Source: an uncultured Clostridia bacterium
GTDB taxonomy: Bacteria > Bacillota > Clostridia > Christensenellales > UBA1242
Direction of reading: 5' to 3'
Assembly: GCA_934754375.1 (NCBI GenBank)
Contig: CAKVHT010000001.1
Coordinates: forward strand, 434,001-498,000
Length of the DNA: 64,000 nt
The position numbers were made by a program, and so were the translations under genes. The notes below the pieces were generated by a model that saw only the letters and a list, made by a program, of their open reading frames with translations, ran no database searches and was not told where the DNA came from. Positions 44,106 to 51,935 of this stretch are shown piece after piece. Numbering within the stretch: the first letter of the stretch is position 1; each line of letters starts with the position of its first letter.

Positions 44106-44351
44106 ATGCGATTAAAAGAGTTTAGAAAAATCCTAGATAAATTAAATATAGATAAAGGTTATGGATTACATACTCTGCGACACACATTCACAACAAATCA
44201 CTTTTATTTGGGGACTCCAGATAAAGTTTTGCAAGAATGGCTTGGACATGAAAAATTGGATAGTACAAAGAAACATTATATTTCAATTGATAGGAGCTTA
44301 TCTAAAGATAAAATCCTGGCATTATACCATAATAAATACTATCAAATTTAG
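44106..44351 (+). pseudogene. Tyrosine integrase, C-terminal remnant
   Basis: 81 residues correspond to the last part of a phage/ICE-type tyrosine integrase: LHTLRHTFTTN (HxLR), LQEWLGHEKLDSTKKHYISI (GH and the catalytic Tyr). The N-terminal domains and first catalytic Arg/Lys are missing and the upstream frame is stopped within 30 nt. Probably the decayed end of an element that inserted beside the tRNA genes. It differs clearly from the recombinase at 24 kb. Confidence 0.8.
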
Positions 44352-44356
44352 CCTAT

Positions 44357-44420
44357 TTTACCACCCCAATTTAAGTTTTTGGAAAAGCAATAGTTTACCA
44401 CCCCAATTACCACTCCAATT
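44357..44420 (+). repeat. Three direct repeats of TTACCACYCCAATT downstream of the integrase remnant
   Basis: Copies at 44358-44371, 44395-44408 and 44407-44420, the last with T for C. Short direct repeats at this place are typical arm-type binding sites of tyrosine integrases. Confidence 0.65.
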
Positions 44421-44435
44421 TTTGCATCGAGCAAG

Positions 44436-44478
44436 AAAAAAGGTGTCTAGATATTGTGTTGTACAATACCTAAACACC
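44436..44478 (-). terminator. Terminator of the six-tRNA operon
   Basis: Minus strand GGTGTTTAGGTATTGT, 5-nt loop, complementary strand with two mismatches, then six T. Confidence 0.85.
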
Positions 44479-44483
44479 CATTA

Positions 44484-44558
44484 TGGAGCTAGTGAATGGA
44501 GTCGAACCATCAACCTGCTGATTACAAGTCAGCTGCTCTGCCATTGAGCCACACTAGC
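44484..44558 (-). tRNA. tRNA-Thr (TGT)
   Basis: Acceptor GCTAGTG/CACTAGC, anticodon stem GCTGA/TCAGC with loop CTTGTAA, encoded TCCA end. Last gene of the operon. Confidence 0.95.
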
Positions 44559-44649
44559 ATATTAAGTGATTTCTCTCTATTTTGATGATAACACAATCAG
44601 TCATTAATGTCAAACCATTAAGCATGATTTTGCCAAATTCCACATTAGG

Positions 44650-44734
44650 TGGTGGAAGGGGATGGATTCGAACCATCGAAGACGAAGTCGACGGATTTAC
44701 AGTCCGTTGCATTTGGCCGCTCTGCAACCCTTCC
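44650..44734 (-). tRNA. tRNA-Tyr (GTA)
   Basis: Acceptor GGAAGGG/CCCTTCC, loop CTGTAAA with anticodon GTA, long variable arm as expected for bacterial tRNA-Tyr, ACCA end. Confidence 0.95.
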
Positions 44735-44758
44735 ATAACGCACTTGAACAAACAAGTG

Positions 44759-44834
44759 TGGTGGCTCGAACCGGAATCGAACCAGTGACACAAGGATTTT
44801 CAGTCCTTTGCTCTACCGACTGAGCTATCGAGCC
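44759..44834 (-). tRNA. tRNA-Phe (GAA)
   Basis: Acceptor GGCTCGA/TTCGAGCC region, anticodon loop CTGAAAA with GAA, T-loop GTTCGATTC, ACCA end. Confidence 0.95.
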
Positions 44835-44844
44835 TTATTAAATT

Positions 44845-44921
44845 TGGCGACCCGGAAGGGGCTCGAACCCTCGACCTCCAGCGTGACAGGCTGGCGCTCT
44901 AACCAGCTGAGCTACCGGGCC
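44845..44921 (-). tRNA. tRNA-Asp (GTC)
   Basis: Acceptor GGCCCGG/CCGGGTC, anticodon stem CCAGC/GCTGG with loop CTGTCAC, discriminator G and CCA encoded. Confidence 0.95.
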
Positions 44922-44945
44922 AAATTAAGATGTCGCCTTTAGGGC

Positions 44946-45022
44946 TGGTGGGCCTTCACGGACTTGAACCGCGGACCGACCGGTTATGAGCCGGTTGCTC
45001 TAACCAACTGAGCTAAAGGCCC
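44946..45022 (-). tRNA. tRNA with CAT anticodon, probably Ile2 (lysidine type)
   Basis: Acceptor GGGCCTT/AAGGCCC, anticodon stem ACCGG/CCGGT with loop CTCATAA. CAT could be elongator Met or Ile2. The D-arm and the GGCTCATAACC context resemble Firmicute Ile2 genes as remembered. It lacks initiator features. Confidence 0.85.
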
Positions 45023-45070
45023 CTTTAGAGTGTGTTGCAACTCTTACTGCACTCGTCACTTTGCAGATAA

Positions 45071-45146
45071 TGGTCGGGGTGAAGGGACTCGAACCCCCGG
45101 CCCCATGATCCCAAATCACGTGCGCTACCAACTGCGCTACACCCCG
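45071..45146 (-). tRNA. tRNA-Pro (TGG)
   Basis: Acceptor CGGGGTG/CACCCCG, anticodon stem CGTGA/TCATG with loop TTTGGGA, ACCA end. First gene of the operon. Confidence 0.95.
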
Positions 45147-45160
45147 ACGATTACTTTTCA

Positions 45161-45189
45161 ATATTACAATATAATTGAATTAAAGTCAA
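45161..45189 (-). promoter_or_regulatory. Promoter of the six-tRNA operon
   Basis: Minus strand TTGACT, 17 nt, TAATAT; tRNA-Pro begins 14 nt downstream of the -10 box. Confidence 0.65.
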
Positions 45190-45246
45190 TGATTTTATCA
45201 AAGTTTTTTACAATTTTTTTAAAATTAATTCTTATCACAAAATTGA

Positions 45247-45687
45247 TTAATTTTCATTTTTTTGAATATATTTACAATCATACATTTCTTTATCAAGTTT
45301 TGCTATCATATCATTAGTTTGCTTAACATTAAAGTTATATCCAATTGCATAAGCAAAATCTTTTTGATCTTTGCACAGGTCTTCAAAAAGTTTTTCATCA
45401 CCAGGTTTGATTACACAAAAAAATTCATCTCCTCCCCAACGAACAACTGTTGAATGTTTGGCAAGCTTATCGCCTATTGATTTTATTAAGATATCGCCCG
45501 CCAAATGCCCTTGCTCATCATTTATTTGTTTTAAGCGGTTTATATCTACAATTGCAAGGCTGATATTAATATCGCAATCCGATTCGATGATATTTGTTTC
45601 AAACCAATTTCTGTTATAAAAACCAGTTGCAATATCATGATATGCTAATCTATATAAATTATTGTATTTCTTTTTAGATATAAACAT
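45247..45687 (-). CDS. Stand-alone GGDEF domain protein (probable diguanylate cyclase)
   Basis: 146 residues that are almost only a GGDEF domain: YRLAYHDIATGFYNRNWFE at the N-terminus, LAIVDINRLKQINDEQGH with the metal Asp, and RWGGDEFFC (85-89 intact). There is no RxxD inhibition site directly before GGDEF and no sensor, membrane or EAL domain. Such a protein could make c-di-GMP without product feedback, or act as a GTP sensor. AAGGAA ribosome site. No c-di-GMP effector is visible nearby. Confidence 0.85.
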   Translation of the reverse strand: MFISKKKYNNLYRLAYHDIATGFYNRNWFETNIIESDCDINISLAIVDINRLKQINDEQGHLAGDILIKSIGDKLAKHSTVVRWGGDEFFCVIKPGDEKLFEDLCKDQKDFAYAIGYNFNVKQTNDMIAKLDKEMYDCKYIQKNEN

Positions 45688-45789
45688 AGTTTACAAATTC
45701 CTTAACTTATTGTTATGTTTATAATAACACAATAGAATTTTTAAATCAACTTGCAAAGTTAAGTAAGATATTTAAAATAAAACGCATTA

Positions 45790-46626
45790 TCAATAATTTA
45801 TCCAACTTGGTATAATTTCAAATGTTTTTGAATTTAGATAAGCAAGTTTGTCCTCTTTTGCAAATTTAAATGCCATATAGTTGGCGGTTAAATGAAGTTG
45901 TGTATCTTTATCTTTGCCATATTTGCTGTCCCCCACAATTGGATAGCCATAATAAGCAATATGGGCACGTATTTGATGTGTTTTGCCTGTAATAAGATTT
46001 GCTGTCATCAAAGTATTGTCCCCACGATACTCAATCAGGTCAAATTCTGTAACAATGGGCTCGTATCCTGTTGTTTTCAATTCACTTATCCAAACCTTGC
46101 TTAAAGTATCAACCTTTTTAAGATAGACAGTCCTTTTAATCTTTGTGATATCCACCCTTCCATGCACAAGCAAAGCATATTTTTTTATAATGCCCTTTCT
46201 GGTTTTAAAGGCCGACAATAAGGATTTTTCACTGGCTTTGTTTAAAGCAAAGATTACCAGACCTTCAGTGTTGCGGTCAATACGATGCACGGGAATTATA
46301 TTGTCATATTTTTGCTTTAAAACTGCCACTAGGTCACGCTCTTTTTCACTGACAACCTCTATGCCTGCGCGTTTATTTACAATCACAACATTATCGTCAG
46401 AATAAACAAGAGTGTACCACTCTTTTTGCTCTTTTTCAGTGTAAAAAACAACAACTTTATCGCCTATGCTCAAATCAACATCTTGTTTAATGCGCATGTT
46501 ATTAACTTTTACATCTTTGTTTTCTAAAATCTTTTCAACATCAAAGCGAGAAAGAAAAGGCAATTCATCAATAATTGCCTTAATCAACTTCTTCTCTGTT
46601 TTTATTTCAAACTCTATTTTTTGCAT
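45790..46626 (-). CDS. RluA/RluD-family pseudouridine synthase
   Basis: S4 RNA-binding domain in the first 70 residues (FLSRFDVEKILENKDVKVNNMRIKQD), then the catalytic domain with HRIDRNTEGLVIFA (catalytic Asp) and GKTHQIRAHIAYYGYPIVGDSKYG. 278 residues, slightly short. The start codon overlaps the stop of the endonuclease gene (TAATG), indicating translational coupling. Exact rRNA target unknown. Confidence 0.92.
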   Translation of the reverse strand: MQKIEFEIKTEKKLIKAIIDELPFLSRFDVEKILENKDVKVNNMRIKQDVDLSIGDKVVVFYTEKEQKEWYTLVYSDDNVVIVNKRAGIEVVSEKERDLVAVLKQKYDNIIPVHRIDRNTEGLVIFALNKASEKSLLSAFKTRKGIIKKYALLVHGRVDITKIKRTVYLKKVDTLSKVWISELKTTGYEPIVTEFDLIEYRGDNTLMTANLITGKTHQIRAHIAYYGYPIVGDSKYGKDKDTQLHLTANYMAFKFAKEDKLAYLNSKTFEIIPSWINY

Positions 46627-47486
46627 TATTTTATGTCTTTATAATATAAATCACGCATATATTTAGCGCCGATCTCTTGGCTGTCGCTCGCTTCACTGAT
46701 TACCCAAGGTTGAATGTTCATTTCATGCAGGACTTCAACAAATTCTTCCAAATTGGGCTTACCCACACTGCCATCTTTCATATTTTCACCATGAACTAAA
46801 TGGTGCATTTCGCCTTTGTCATTATACTGAATTGTGTAAGCATGAAAGTGTATATGTTTAAACTTTTCAGGAATTTCAGCTTTGATTTTATCCAACCTAT
46901 CACGTATGGCCTGTTTATCAACCAAACTGCCCACTTCCCTTGCATGCAGATGTGCAATATCAATACAAGGATAACAATATTTGCATTGCTTGCAAATTTC
47001 AATAATTTCGTCAAGAGAGCCCAAATTTGCAGTTTTGCCACCAATTTCAGGATAAAAACGAACATCGCCCATATCTATGTTTAAAGTGATTTCATTAACA
47101 GCATCAATAAGTTGTTTAACAGCAATCTTTCTGCCTTCTGGGGTGTTGTCATGCCCGCCACCTGGGTGAAATATTATACGATTAACACCAATTGATTTTG
47201 CAAGTTCAATACCTTGGCGCATATACTCTTTGCTTTTTTCAACACTAGGTGTATTTTTGCTTCCCAAATTAATATAGTAAGGTGCATGAATTGAAAAAAA
47301 CATACCATTTTGTTGTTCTTGTTTATATATTTCTTTATTTACATCGCTAATTTTAAAGCCGTAAACACATTGTATCTCATAAGCATTTAGCCCCATACCT
47401 CGAAGCCAAGCAAATAAATCTTTAAATTTACCCTTAAAGTTAGTAGGTGTGCCAGCCACACCAAAAATTGGTTTTGTTCCTTCCAT
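46626..47486 (-). CDS. Endonuclease IV-like TIM-barrel protein
   Basis: AP endonuclease 2 / endonuclease IV family, 286 residues. Metal ligand positions are present: SIHAPYYINLG, FHPGG, PEIGGK (Glu), CIDIAHLHAR (Asp, His), IHFHAYT and ISEASDS (Glu). Probably acts in base excision repair; a sugar isomerase-type relative is less likely given the spacing. AAGGAA ribosome site. First gene of a pair with the pseudouridine synthase. Confidence 0.88.
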   Translation of the reverse strand: MEGTKPIFGVAGTPTNFKGKFKDLFAWLRGMGLNAYEIQCVYGFKISDVNKEIYKQEQQNGMFFSIHAPYYINLGSKNTPSVEKSKEYMRQGIELAKSIGVNRIIFHPGGGHDNTPEGRKIAVKQLIDAVNEITLNIDMGDVRFYPEIGGKTANLGSLDEIIEICKQCKYCYPCIDIAHLHAREVGSLVDKQAIRDRLDKIKAEIPEKFKHIHFHAYTIQYNDKGEMHHLVHGENMKDGSVGKPNLEEFVEVLHEMNIQPWVISEASDSQEIGAKYMRDLYYKDIK

Positions 47487-47536
47487 GTTTTTTCCTTATG
47501 TTTATTATTGTTTAAGATTATTGCTTCAAATTGGTT

Positions 47537-48874
47537 TTAAACAAAGTTTTTAAAGAATTTTTCCCTTAACAATAAATATTTAGCATCATTAATCCGATAA
47601 CTGTTATCAACACCAACATCAAATGTTTTATTAAGATGTGTGATTGCCTTTTCATCATCAACAATCATAACATCTTGCAAACTTGCATTGATAAGCCCTT
47701 GATTAAGTGAAAACGAGCCATATAACCCGTATTTGGAATCTATAACTATTGAATTAAACCTTATATATCCATCAAACAGATAGCAATTTGCCCCATAAAG
47801 CGCAAGTTCTTTTGCGTAAGCACGTGAGGCATAATATCTGCCTTGTGCTTCAGATTTCATAGGTATCATCAACCTAACTTCTATATTTGAATTAAGCGCA
47901 AACTTTAAAAGTGACATTATACTTTCTGTTGGAATAAACTCTTCCACTTGAATTTGTATTGATTGTTTTGCCATACATATTGCTTTGATAAGTGCTAAAT
48001 CAAGCCCTTGTTCAATTGAATTTGTTATATATTGCATCTTAACTTTTGTTTTTGCCTCTTCGTATTTAGGCGCTGAATAGTCCATATATTTGCCACTTGC
48101 AAAAATAACATCTTTATGTGCGGTTAAATCAATTGATTGCACAATTTCGCCTTTAAACTTAACAATCATGTTTGATACAATACACTTTTCCTTTTCTTGA
48201 CATGGTTTAACATCTATCTTGCCAAGGTATGCTGTATTGCCATCTACCACAACCAGATTACGCCTATTAACAAATTTGTGGTCAAATGTACGCAATTTGC
48301 TGAATTGATATACTTTTGCACCTGCAGAAACAAGTTCTTTTTTGATTTTTTTGTTAATTGTTTTGTCATAAATAATCTTTACAACTATACCCGCATTTAA
48401 TTTTGTAAGTAATGGTTGCTTTAACCAATCTAAATCTCTTGATTTAAGTTGTGTAACCTCAAAGATGATATAATTTTTAGCGTTAGCTATTTCACGTAAC
48501 AGGTTGTTTTGAAATTTGCCATAAGTGTGGAAAAATTCGCAACTATTGTTATCAAATACATTCACGTTATACCCCAACTCGTTAAATGCAAAATATTCGT
48601 CAGTTTCATGGTTTTTTTGCTTTAATAGGTGGCGGTTAATCAAGCTTTCATAAATTGCATCTTCTTTAACTTTAACTGTCAACGAATTGCGCTTTTTATA
48701 ATAAATAACTTTAGAAATAAAATATATTATACCACCAATAAGAGAGGTGCACAAAAACAAGGAAAGCCACATAATCATTGTCCTTGGCTTATTGCGTTCA
48801 AAAATAATCATTACACTTGACATTGCAATCAAAACAAACAACATCAGCAATACAAATAAAATCTTTAATACCAT
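47537..48874 (-). CDS. Cardiolipin-synthase homologue with both HKD motifs altered
   Basis: 445 residues: two N-terminal membrane helices (about 5-25 and 35-55, PLDc_N type) and two phospholipase-D-like halves. In active enzymes each half carries HxKx4D. Here the first reads Arg204-x-Asn206-x4-Asp211 (NRRNLVVVDG) and the second Arg372-x-Asn374-x4-Asp379 (IRFNSIVIDS). The fold markers around them (DGNTAYLG, YGLYGSFSLNQ) are kept. Loss of both His and both Lys should abolish phosphatidyl transfer, so a non-catalytic role is inferred. Own leaderless-type promoter. Confidence 0.88.
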   Translation of the reverse strand: MVLKILFVLLMLFVLIAMSSVMIIFERNKPRTMIMWLSLFLCTSLIGGIIYFISKVIYYKKRNSLTVKVKEDAIYESLINRHLLKQKNHETDEYFAFNELGYNVNVFDNNSCEFFHTYGKFQNNLLREIANAKNYIIFEVTQLKSRDLDWLKQPLLTKLNAGIVVKIIYDKTINKKIKKELVSAGAKVYQFSKLRTFDHKFVNRRNLVVVDGNTAYLGKIDVKPCQEKEKCIVSNMIVKFKGEIVQSIDLTAHKDVIFASGKYMDYSAPKYEEAKTKVKMQYITNSIEQGLDLALIKAICMAKQSIQIQVEEFIPTESIMSLLKFALNSNIEVRLMIPMKSEAQGRYYASRAYAKELALYGANCYLFDGYIRFNSIVIDSKYGLYGSFSLNQGLINASLQDVMIVDDEKAITHLNKTFDVGVDNSYRINDAKYLLLREKFFKNFV

Positions 48875-48881
48875 GTATATA

Positions 48882-48910
48882 ATTTTAGCAAAACAACAAA
48901 ATTATCGCAA
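48882..48910 (-). promoter_or_regulatory. Promoter of the cardiolipin-synthase homologue, apparently leaderless
   Basis: Minus strand TTGCGA, 17 nt, TAAAAT, 7 nt, ATG (48874). No ribosome site. Confidence 0.6.
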
Positions 48911-49017
48911 CTAAAACGACCACAAAAGCATTTTTGAAAATAAATTTCTCAAAGGTTTGTTAATTTTATTGTAAATTTGCCAATATTTTGATATTATTAG
49001 CAGTGTTATATTTTGTT

Positions 49018-49080
49018 GTAGCGGTGGCACTAGCCAACGAGTGAGCGATAGCGATGGAAGTGCCTGCACTACCGACGTCA
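49018..49080. repeat. GC-rich imperfect hairpin island
   Basis: A 60-bp GC-rich patch in an AT-rich gap. Arms GGCACT (49026-49031) and AGTGCC (49059-49064), flanked by GTAG/CTAC, enclose a tandem-like GAGCGATAGCGATGG core. No T-run, no frame. It resembles one end of a small repeat element but has no second copy in this window. Confidence 0.45.
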
Positions 49081-49135
49081 TCAAAACATTATACAACTTC
49101 AAAACAAAATCATCTTAATAAATATTCGATTATAT

Positions 49136-49211
49136 GCTGATGTAGCACAGTCGGTAGTGCAATTGATTCGTAATCAATAGGTCGCCAGTTCAAGTCTGGC
49201 CATCAGCTCCA
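49136..49211 (+). tRNA. tRNA-Thr (CGT)
   Basis: Acceptor GCTGATG/CATCAGC, anticodon stem ATTGA/TCAAT with loop TTCGTAA giving CGT, T-loop GTTCAAGTC, TCCA end. Reads ACG only; second Thr isoacceptor in the window. Confidence 0.95.
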
Positions 49212-49214
49212 CAA

Positions 49215-49243
49215 AAAAGGTAGTGTCAAACTACCCTTTTTTA
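49215..49243 (+). terminator. Terminator after tRNA-Thr(CGT)
   Basis: AAAAGGTAGT, 5-nt loop, ACTACCCTTTT, T-run. Confidence 0.85.
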
Positions 49244-49307
49244 TTGTGATTAACAAAAAGATGTATCAATAAGTGTTTTTCAAAAATCATTTGTTTTATT
49301 AAAAAGG

Positions 49308-49336
49308 TTGGAAAAGTTTAAAATTTGTTGTAAAAT
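49308..49336 (+). promoter_or_regulatory. Promoter of the SpoU methylase gene, apparently leaderless
   Basis: TTGGAA, 17 nt, TAAAAT, 6 nt, ATG (49343). No ribosome site. Confidence 0.6.
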
Positions 49337-49342
49337 AAAATC

Positions 49343-50053
49343 ATGAAATATGATAAAACAACTGAAACCAGCTTTGCAATTGGCATGTTTGCAAGTTATG
49401 AAATTGTCAATACATTGCCAAAACAAGTTATTGGTGTTTATTACACCAAAAATATTAAAATGACAAATGATGTTGTCGCCCTTTTTGATTTTTGCAAAAA
49501 GCATAATATCAATTTGCTTGAAAGAACAAAATTTGTAGAGTCATTATCAGGCAAAGAAAATGTCCATATTGTGTGTGAATTTAAAAAATATAATCAAAGT
49601 TTGGAAAATGGAAATCATCTTGTGCTTGTCAACCCAAGTGATATGGGCAACATGGGTACAATTTTTAGAACATCTTTAGGTTTAGGCATAAAAAACATTG
49701 CAATAATAACACCTGCCGCTGATATTTTTAATCCCAAAGTTATTCGTGCATCAATGGGTGCAATTTTTAAATTAAAGATTCAATTGTTTGATTCTTTTGA
49801 AGCATATAAAGATAGATTTAAAAATAATAAAATCTACACATTTTGCCTTGATGGTTCACAATACTTGCAACAAACTGAAGTTGATAATTCTCACTTCTAT
49901 TCTCTTGTCTTTGGTAACGAAGCAACTGGTCTGCCTCAATATGTTGCAGACATGGGCACAAAAATCAAAATTAAACAATCAAAAGATGTTGATTCATTTA
50001 ACCTTGCAATCAGTGTTGCAATGGCTGAATATCACTTTACACAAAATGCCTAG
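49343..50053 (+). CDS. TrmH/SpoU family RNA 2'-O-methyltransferase
   Basis: SPOUT (trefoil knot) methylase, 236 residues. Motif 1 LVNPSDMGNMGTIFRTSLGLG, motif 2 LVFGNEATGLP, motif 3 VDSFNLAISVAMAEYHF. The N-terminal substrate-binding part is short (about 85 residues). The usual motif 1 Asn-Pro-x-N-x-G is NPSDMGNMG here. Target, tRNA or 23S rRNA, cannot be told. Single gene with its own promoter and terminator. Confidence 0.9.
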   Translation: MKYDKTTETSFAIGMFASYEIVNTLPKQVIGVYYTKNIKMTNDVVALFDFCKKHNINLLERTKFVESLSGKENVHIVCEFKKYNQSLENGNHLVLVNPSDMGNMGTIFRTSLGLGIKNIAIITPAADIFNPKVIRASMGAIFKLKIQLFDSFEAYKDRFKNNKIYTFCLDGSQYLQQTEVDNSHFYSLVFGNEATGLPQYVADMGTKIKIKQSKDVDSFNLAISVAMAEYHFTQNA

Positions 50054-50074
50054 TAAATAAACTGGGCATTTTTG
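50044..50074 (+). terminator. Terminator after the SpoU methylase gene
   Basis: AATGCCTAG, loop, CTGGGCATT with a wobble, TTTTT. The stem includes the last codons and the stop. Confidence 0.75.
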
Positions 50075-50219
50075 TTTTGATTTACAGACTAAATTAATTT
50101 GGACTGAATGTCCACCAAAGAAACTGCTTAATTGATATAATTACAACATAAACTTTACGAAAGATTATAAACCATTTAAAGACTAAATACTATTTGATGG
50201 TCTTTATTTTAACAGTTAA

Positions 50220-50768
50220 TTAACAAAACTCAATTGAAATAGTTCTAAATATGCTTGGATTGGAAGCGAGTTCAATTGTTATATTAACCTTACCCTTGTT
50301 GATTTTTTGAATATAAATCATAGGTGCGTTGTTTGAGACAACTTTTGCAATTGTGTTTTTAGGCATAACAACATTTACATTTTGATTAGTATATTGCTCA
50401 TCGTTGCATAAAATCAAATAATTTAAGCACAGCATTTCACCATTTGATGTAATGCAATTTGAATTGAAATTGACCAAAACTATTTCAAATTCATTTGTTG
50501 GCGCAACGGGATTATCATCTTTATCAGTATTTTGGTCGTCAAATTGATTATCTGAAGGGTCACTGCTGTCTGGGTCATCAAAAATTATAGATATTTCATC
50601 GTCATGATTTGAATCTTCTGTGTTGTCACCACTGTTGACAGGCATTGTAACAGTTGAAGTTTCTTCCGTATGTGCTTTATCGATATTGTTTTTGACAACC
50701 AAAAAGATTGCAAGCGAAATTGTGATTGCAAAGCAAAATATTGGATAAAAAATTGCCTTAAACTTCAT
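50220..50768 (-). CDS. Membrane-anchored or secreted protein, unknown
   Basis: 182 residues: an N-terminal hydrophobic helix (about 5-24) acting as signal peptide or anchor, a highly acidic Asp/Ser/Asn linker (about 45-90), then a beta-rich C-terminal domain of about 85 residues that looks Ig- or cadherin-like (IAKVVSNNAPMIYIQ, KGKVNITIELAS). Possibly a BIG-type extracellular domain. Not recognised. Stands alone with its own promoter. Confidence 0.65.
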   Translation of the reverse strand: MKFKAIFYPIFCFAITISLAIFLVVKNNIDKAHTEETSTVTMPVNSGDNTEDSNHDDEISIIFDDPDSSDPSDNQFDDQNTDKDDNPVAPTNEFEIVLVNFNSNCITSNGEMLCLNYLILCNDEQYTNQNVNVVMPKNTIAKVVSNNAPMIYIQKINKGKVNITIELASNPSIFRTISIEFC

Positions 50769-50777
50769 TTAAGGCTA

Positions 50778-50806
50778 ATTTTACTATCATATTAAAATAT
50801 TTGCAA
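50778..50806 (-). promoter_or_regulatory. Promoter, nearly leaderless
   Basis: Minus strand TTGCAA, 17 nt, TAAAAT, 9 nt, ATG (50768). Confidence 0.55.
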
Positions 50807-50918
50807 TAGAAATGTCGAAAAAATGCTAAATTATGACAAATTTTCGTAATATTTTGTTATTTTTTAGAATTTTTAACTATTCATTTATACGTTAAAATGC
50901 TTAATTAACTTTTCACAA

Positions 50919-51932
50919 CTAAAATTCTTCACTTTCAGTTTTTCTGTTTGTTATGATGTTTATTTTGTGTTTTTCAGCATTTAAATATGAGATATAACCT
51001 TTAACCCTTGCATTAAGCTTATACAAATAGTGAGTGGCAACATTTGCTTTATCGCTATTGTCTTTTGTGATTGCCATTGCTGTAAAACCATTGTCAAGTT
51101 TGATAACTGCACCTACTGGCAAAATTTTAACAACAGTTCCTTCAACTTCATCACCCAAATTTAAAGCTTTAAATGCTTGGTCACGTGGATCAGTTTGAAG
51201 TTGTTTCAAACCCACACTTATGCGTGAATAATCAGTATTAACATCAAGCACTTTGAAATCATATTTATCATTTTCATTAAGGATTTGCTTTAAGCTGTCA
51301 ATATGCTCATAACTTGCATCGCCAATTGACAACTTTGCTTTTGCCCCATTTTCAAGCAAAATAACAGCATATTTATCTTCCAACTTGAGTATTGAGCCAG
51401 CAACAACCTCACCTATCTCAACTGGTTGAATTTCAGTGTTCATCAAAAGTTTTGTGCTACAAACAATTGATTTTTTTATATTGTTAAGTTCAATAACAAT
51501 TGCTGTGATTTCTCGGTTTATTAAGCTATCTTTATTCATAAAATCTTGTGGCGCACATTGGCTGAATGGCAAGAACACCCTAAAGCCCATAAAATCGCCC
51601 AAAATGCCAGCAGTGTTGATTGCTGAAGCAACAAAACTAAATTCACTGCCAACTTTTAATGATTTAAGTTTTTCTTTCTCTTCAATTGCCTTATTAACAC
51701 CTGCATGATTAAGCACCAAGCAACCTTTATCATCTATTTTGCCTGTTACCATAACCAAAACCGCATCACCCATTTTAAATGATGATTCAAGCTCACTGCG
51801 AGGGAATACACCTTCTTTAAGCCCACCTAACGCAACAACAACTTCCTTTTCGCCCAGCATGACAATAGTTCCTGTGATGATATCGCCACGATTATATTGT
51901 GTCATGCTTATTTTAAAGTCTTTCATTTTCAT
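50919..51932 (-). CDS. S1 RNA-binding domain protein (YpfD/RpsA-like)
   Basis: 337 residues with four S1-like beta barrels: GDIITGTIVMLGEKEVVVALGGLKEG, a more divergent second and third repeat, and GDEVEGTVVKILPVGAVIKLDNG near the end. Resembles Firmicute S1 homologues found next to plsC/cmk. Probably binds mRNA or ribosomes; RNA-binding residues in the divergent repeats are weak. Starts 3 nt after the plsC stop, with AGGAG slightly distant. Confidence 0.87.
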   Translation of the reverse strand: MKMKDFKISMTQYNRGDIITGTIVMLGEKEVVVALGGLKEGVFPRSELESSFKMGDAVLVMVTGKIDDKGCLVLNHAGVNKAIEEKEKLKSLKVGSEFSFVASAINTAGILGDFMGFRVFLPFSQCAPQDFMNKDSLINREITAIVIELNNIKKSIVCSTKLLMNTEIQPVEIGEVVAGSILKLEDKYAVILLENGAKAKLSIGDASYEHIDSLKQILNENDKYDFKVLDVNTDYSRISVGLKQLQTDPRDQAFKALNLGDEVEGTVVKILPVGAVIKLDNGFTAMAITKDNSDKANVATHYLYKLNARVKGYISYLNAEKHKINIITNRKTESEEF

Positions 51933-51935
51933 ATT

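Noticed and set aside
44582..44788. Plus-strand frames across the tRNA cluster.
   Set aside because: They overlap clear tRNA genes and have no protein-like features.
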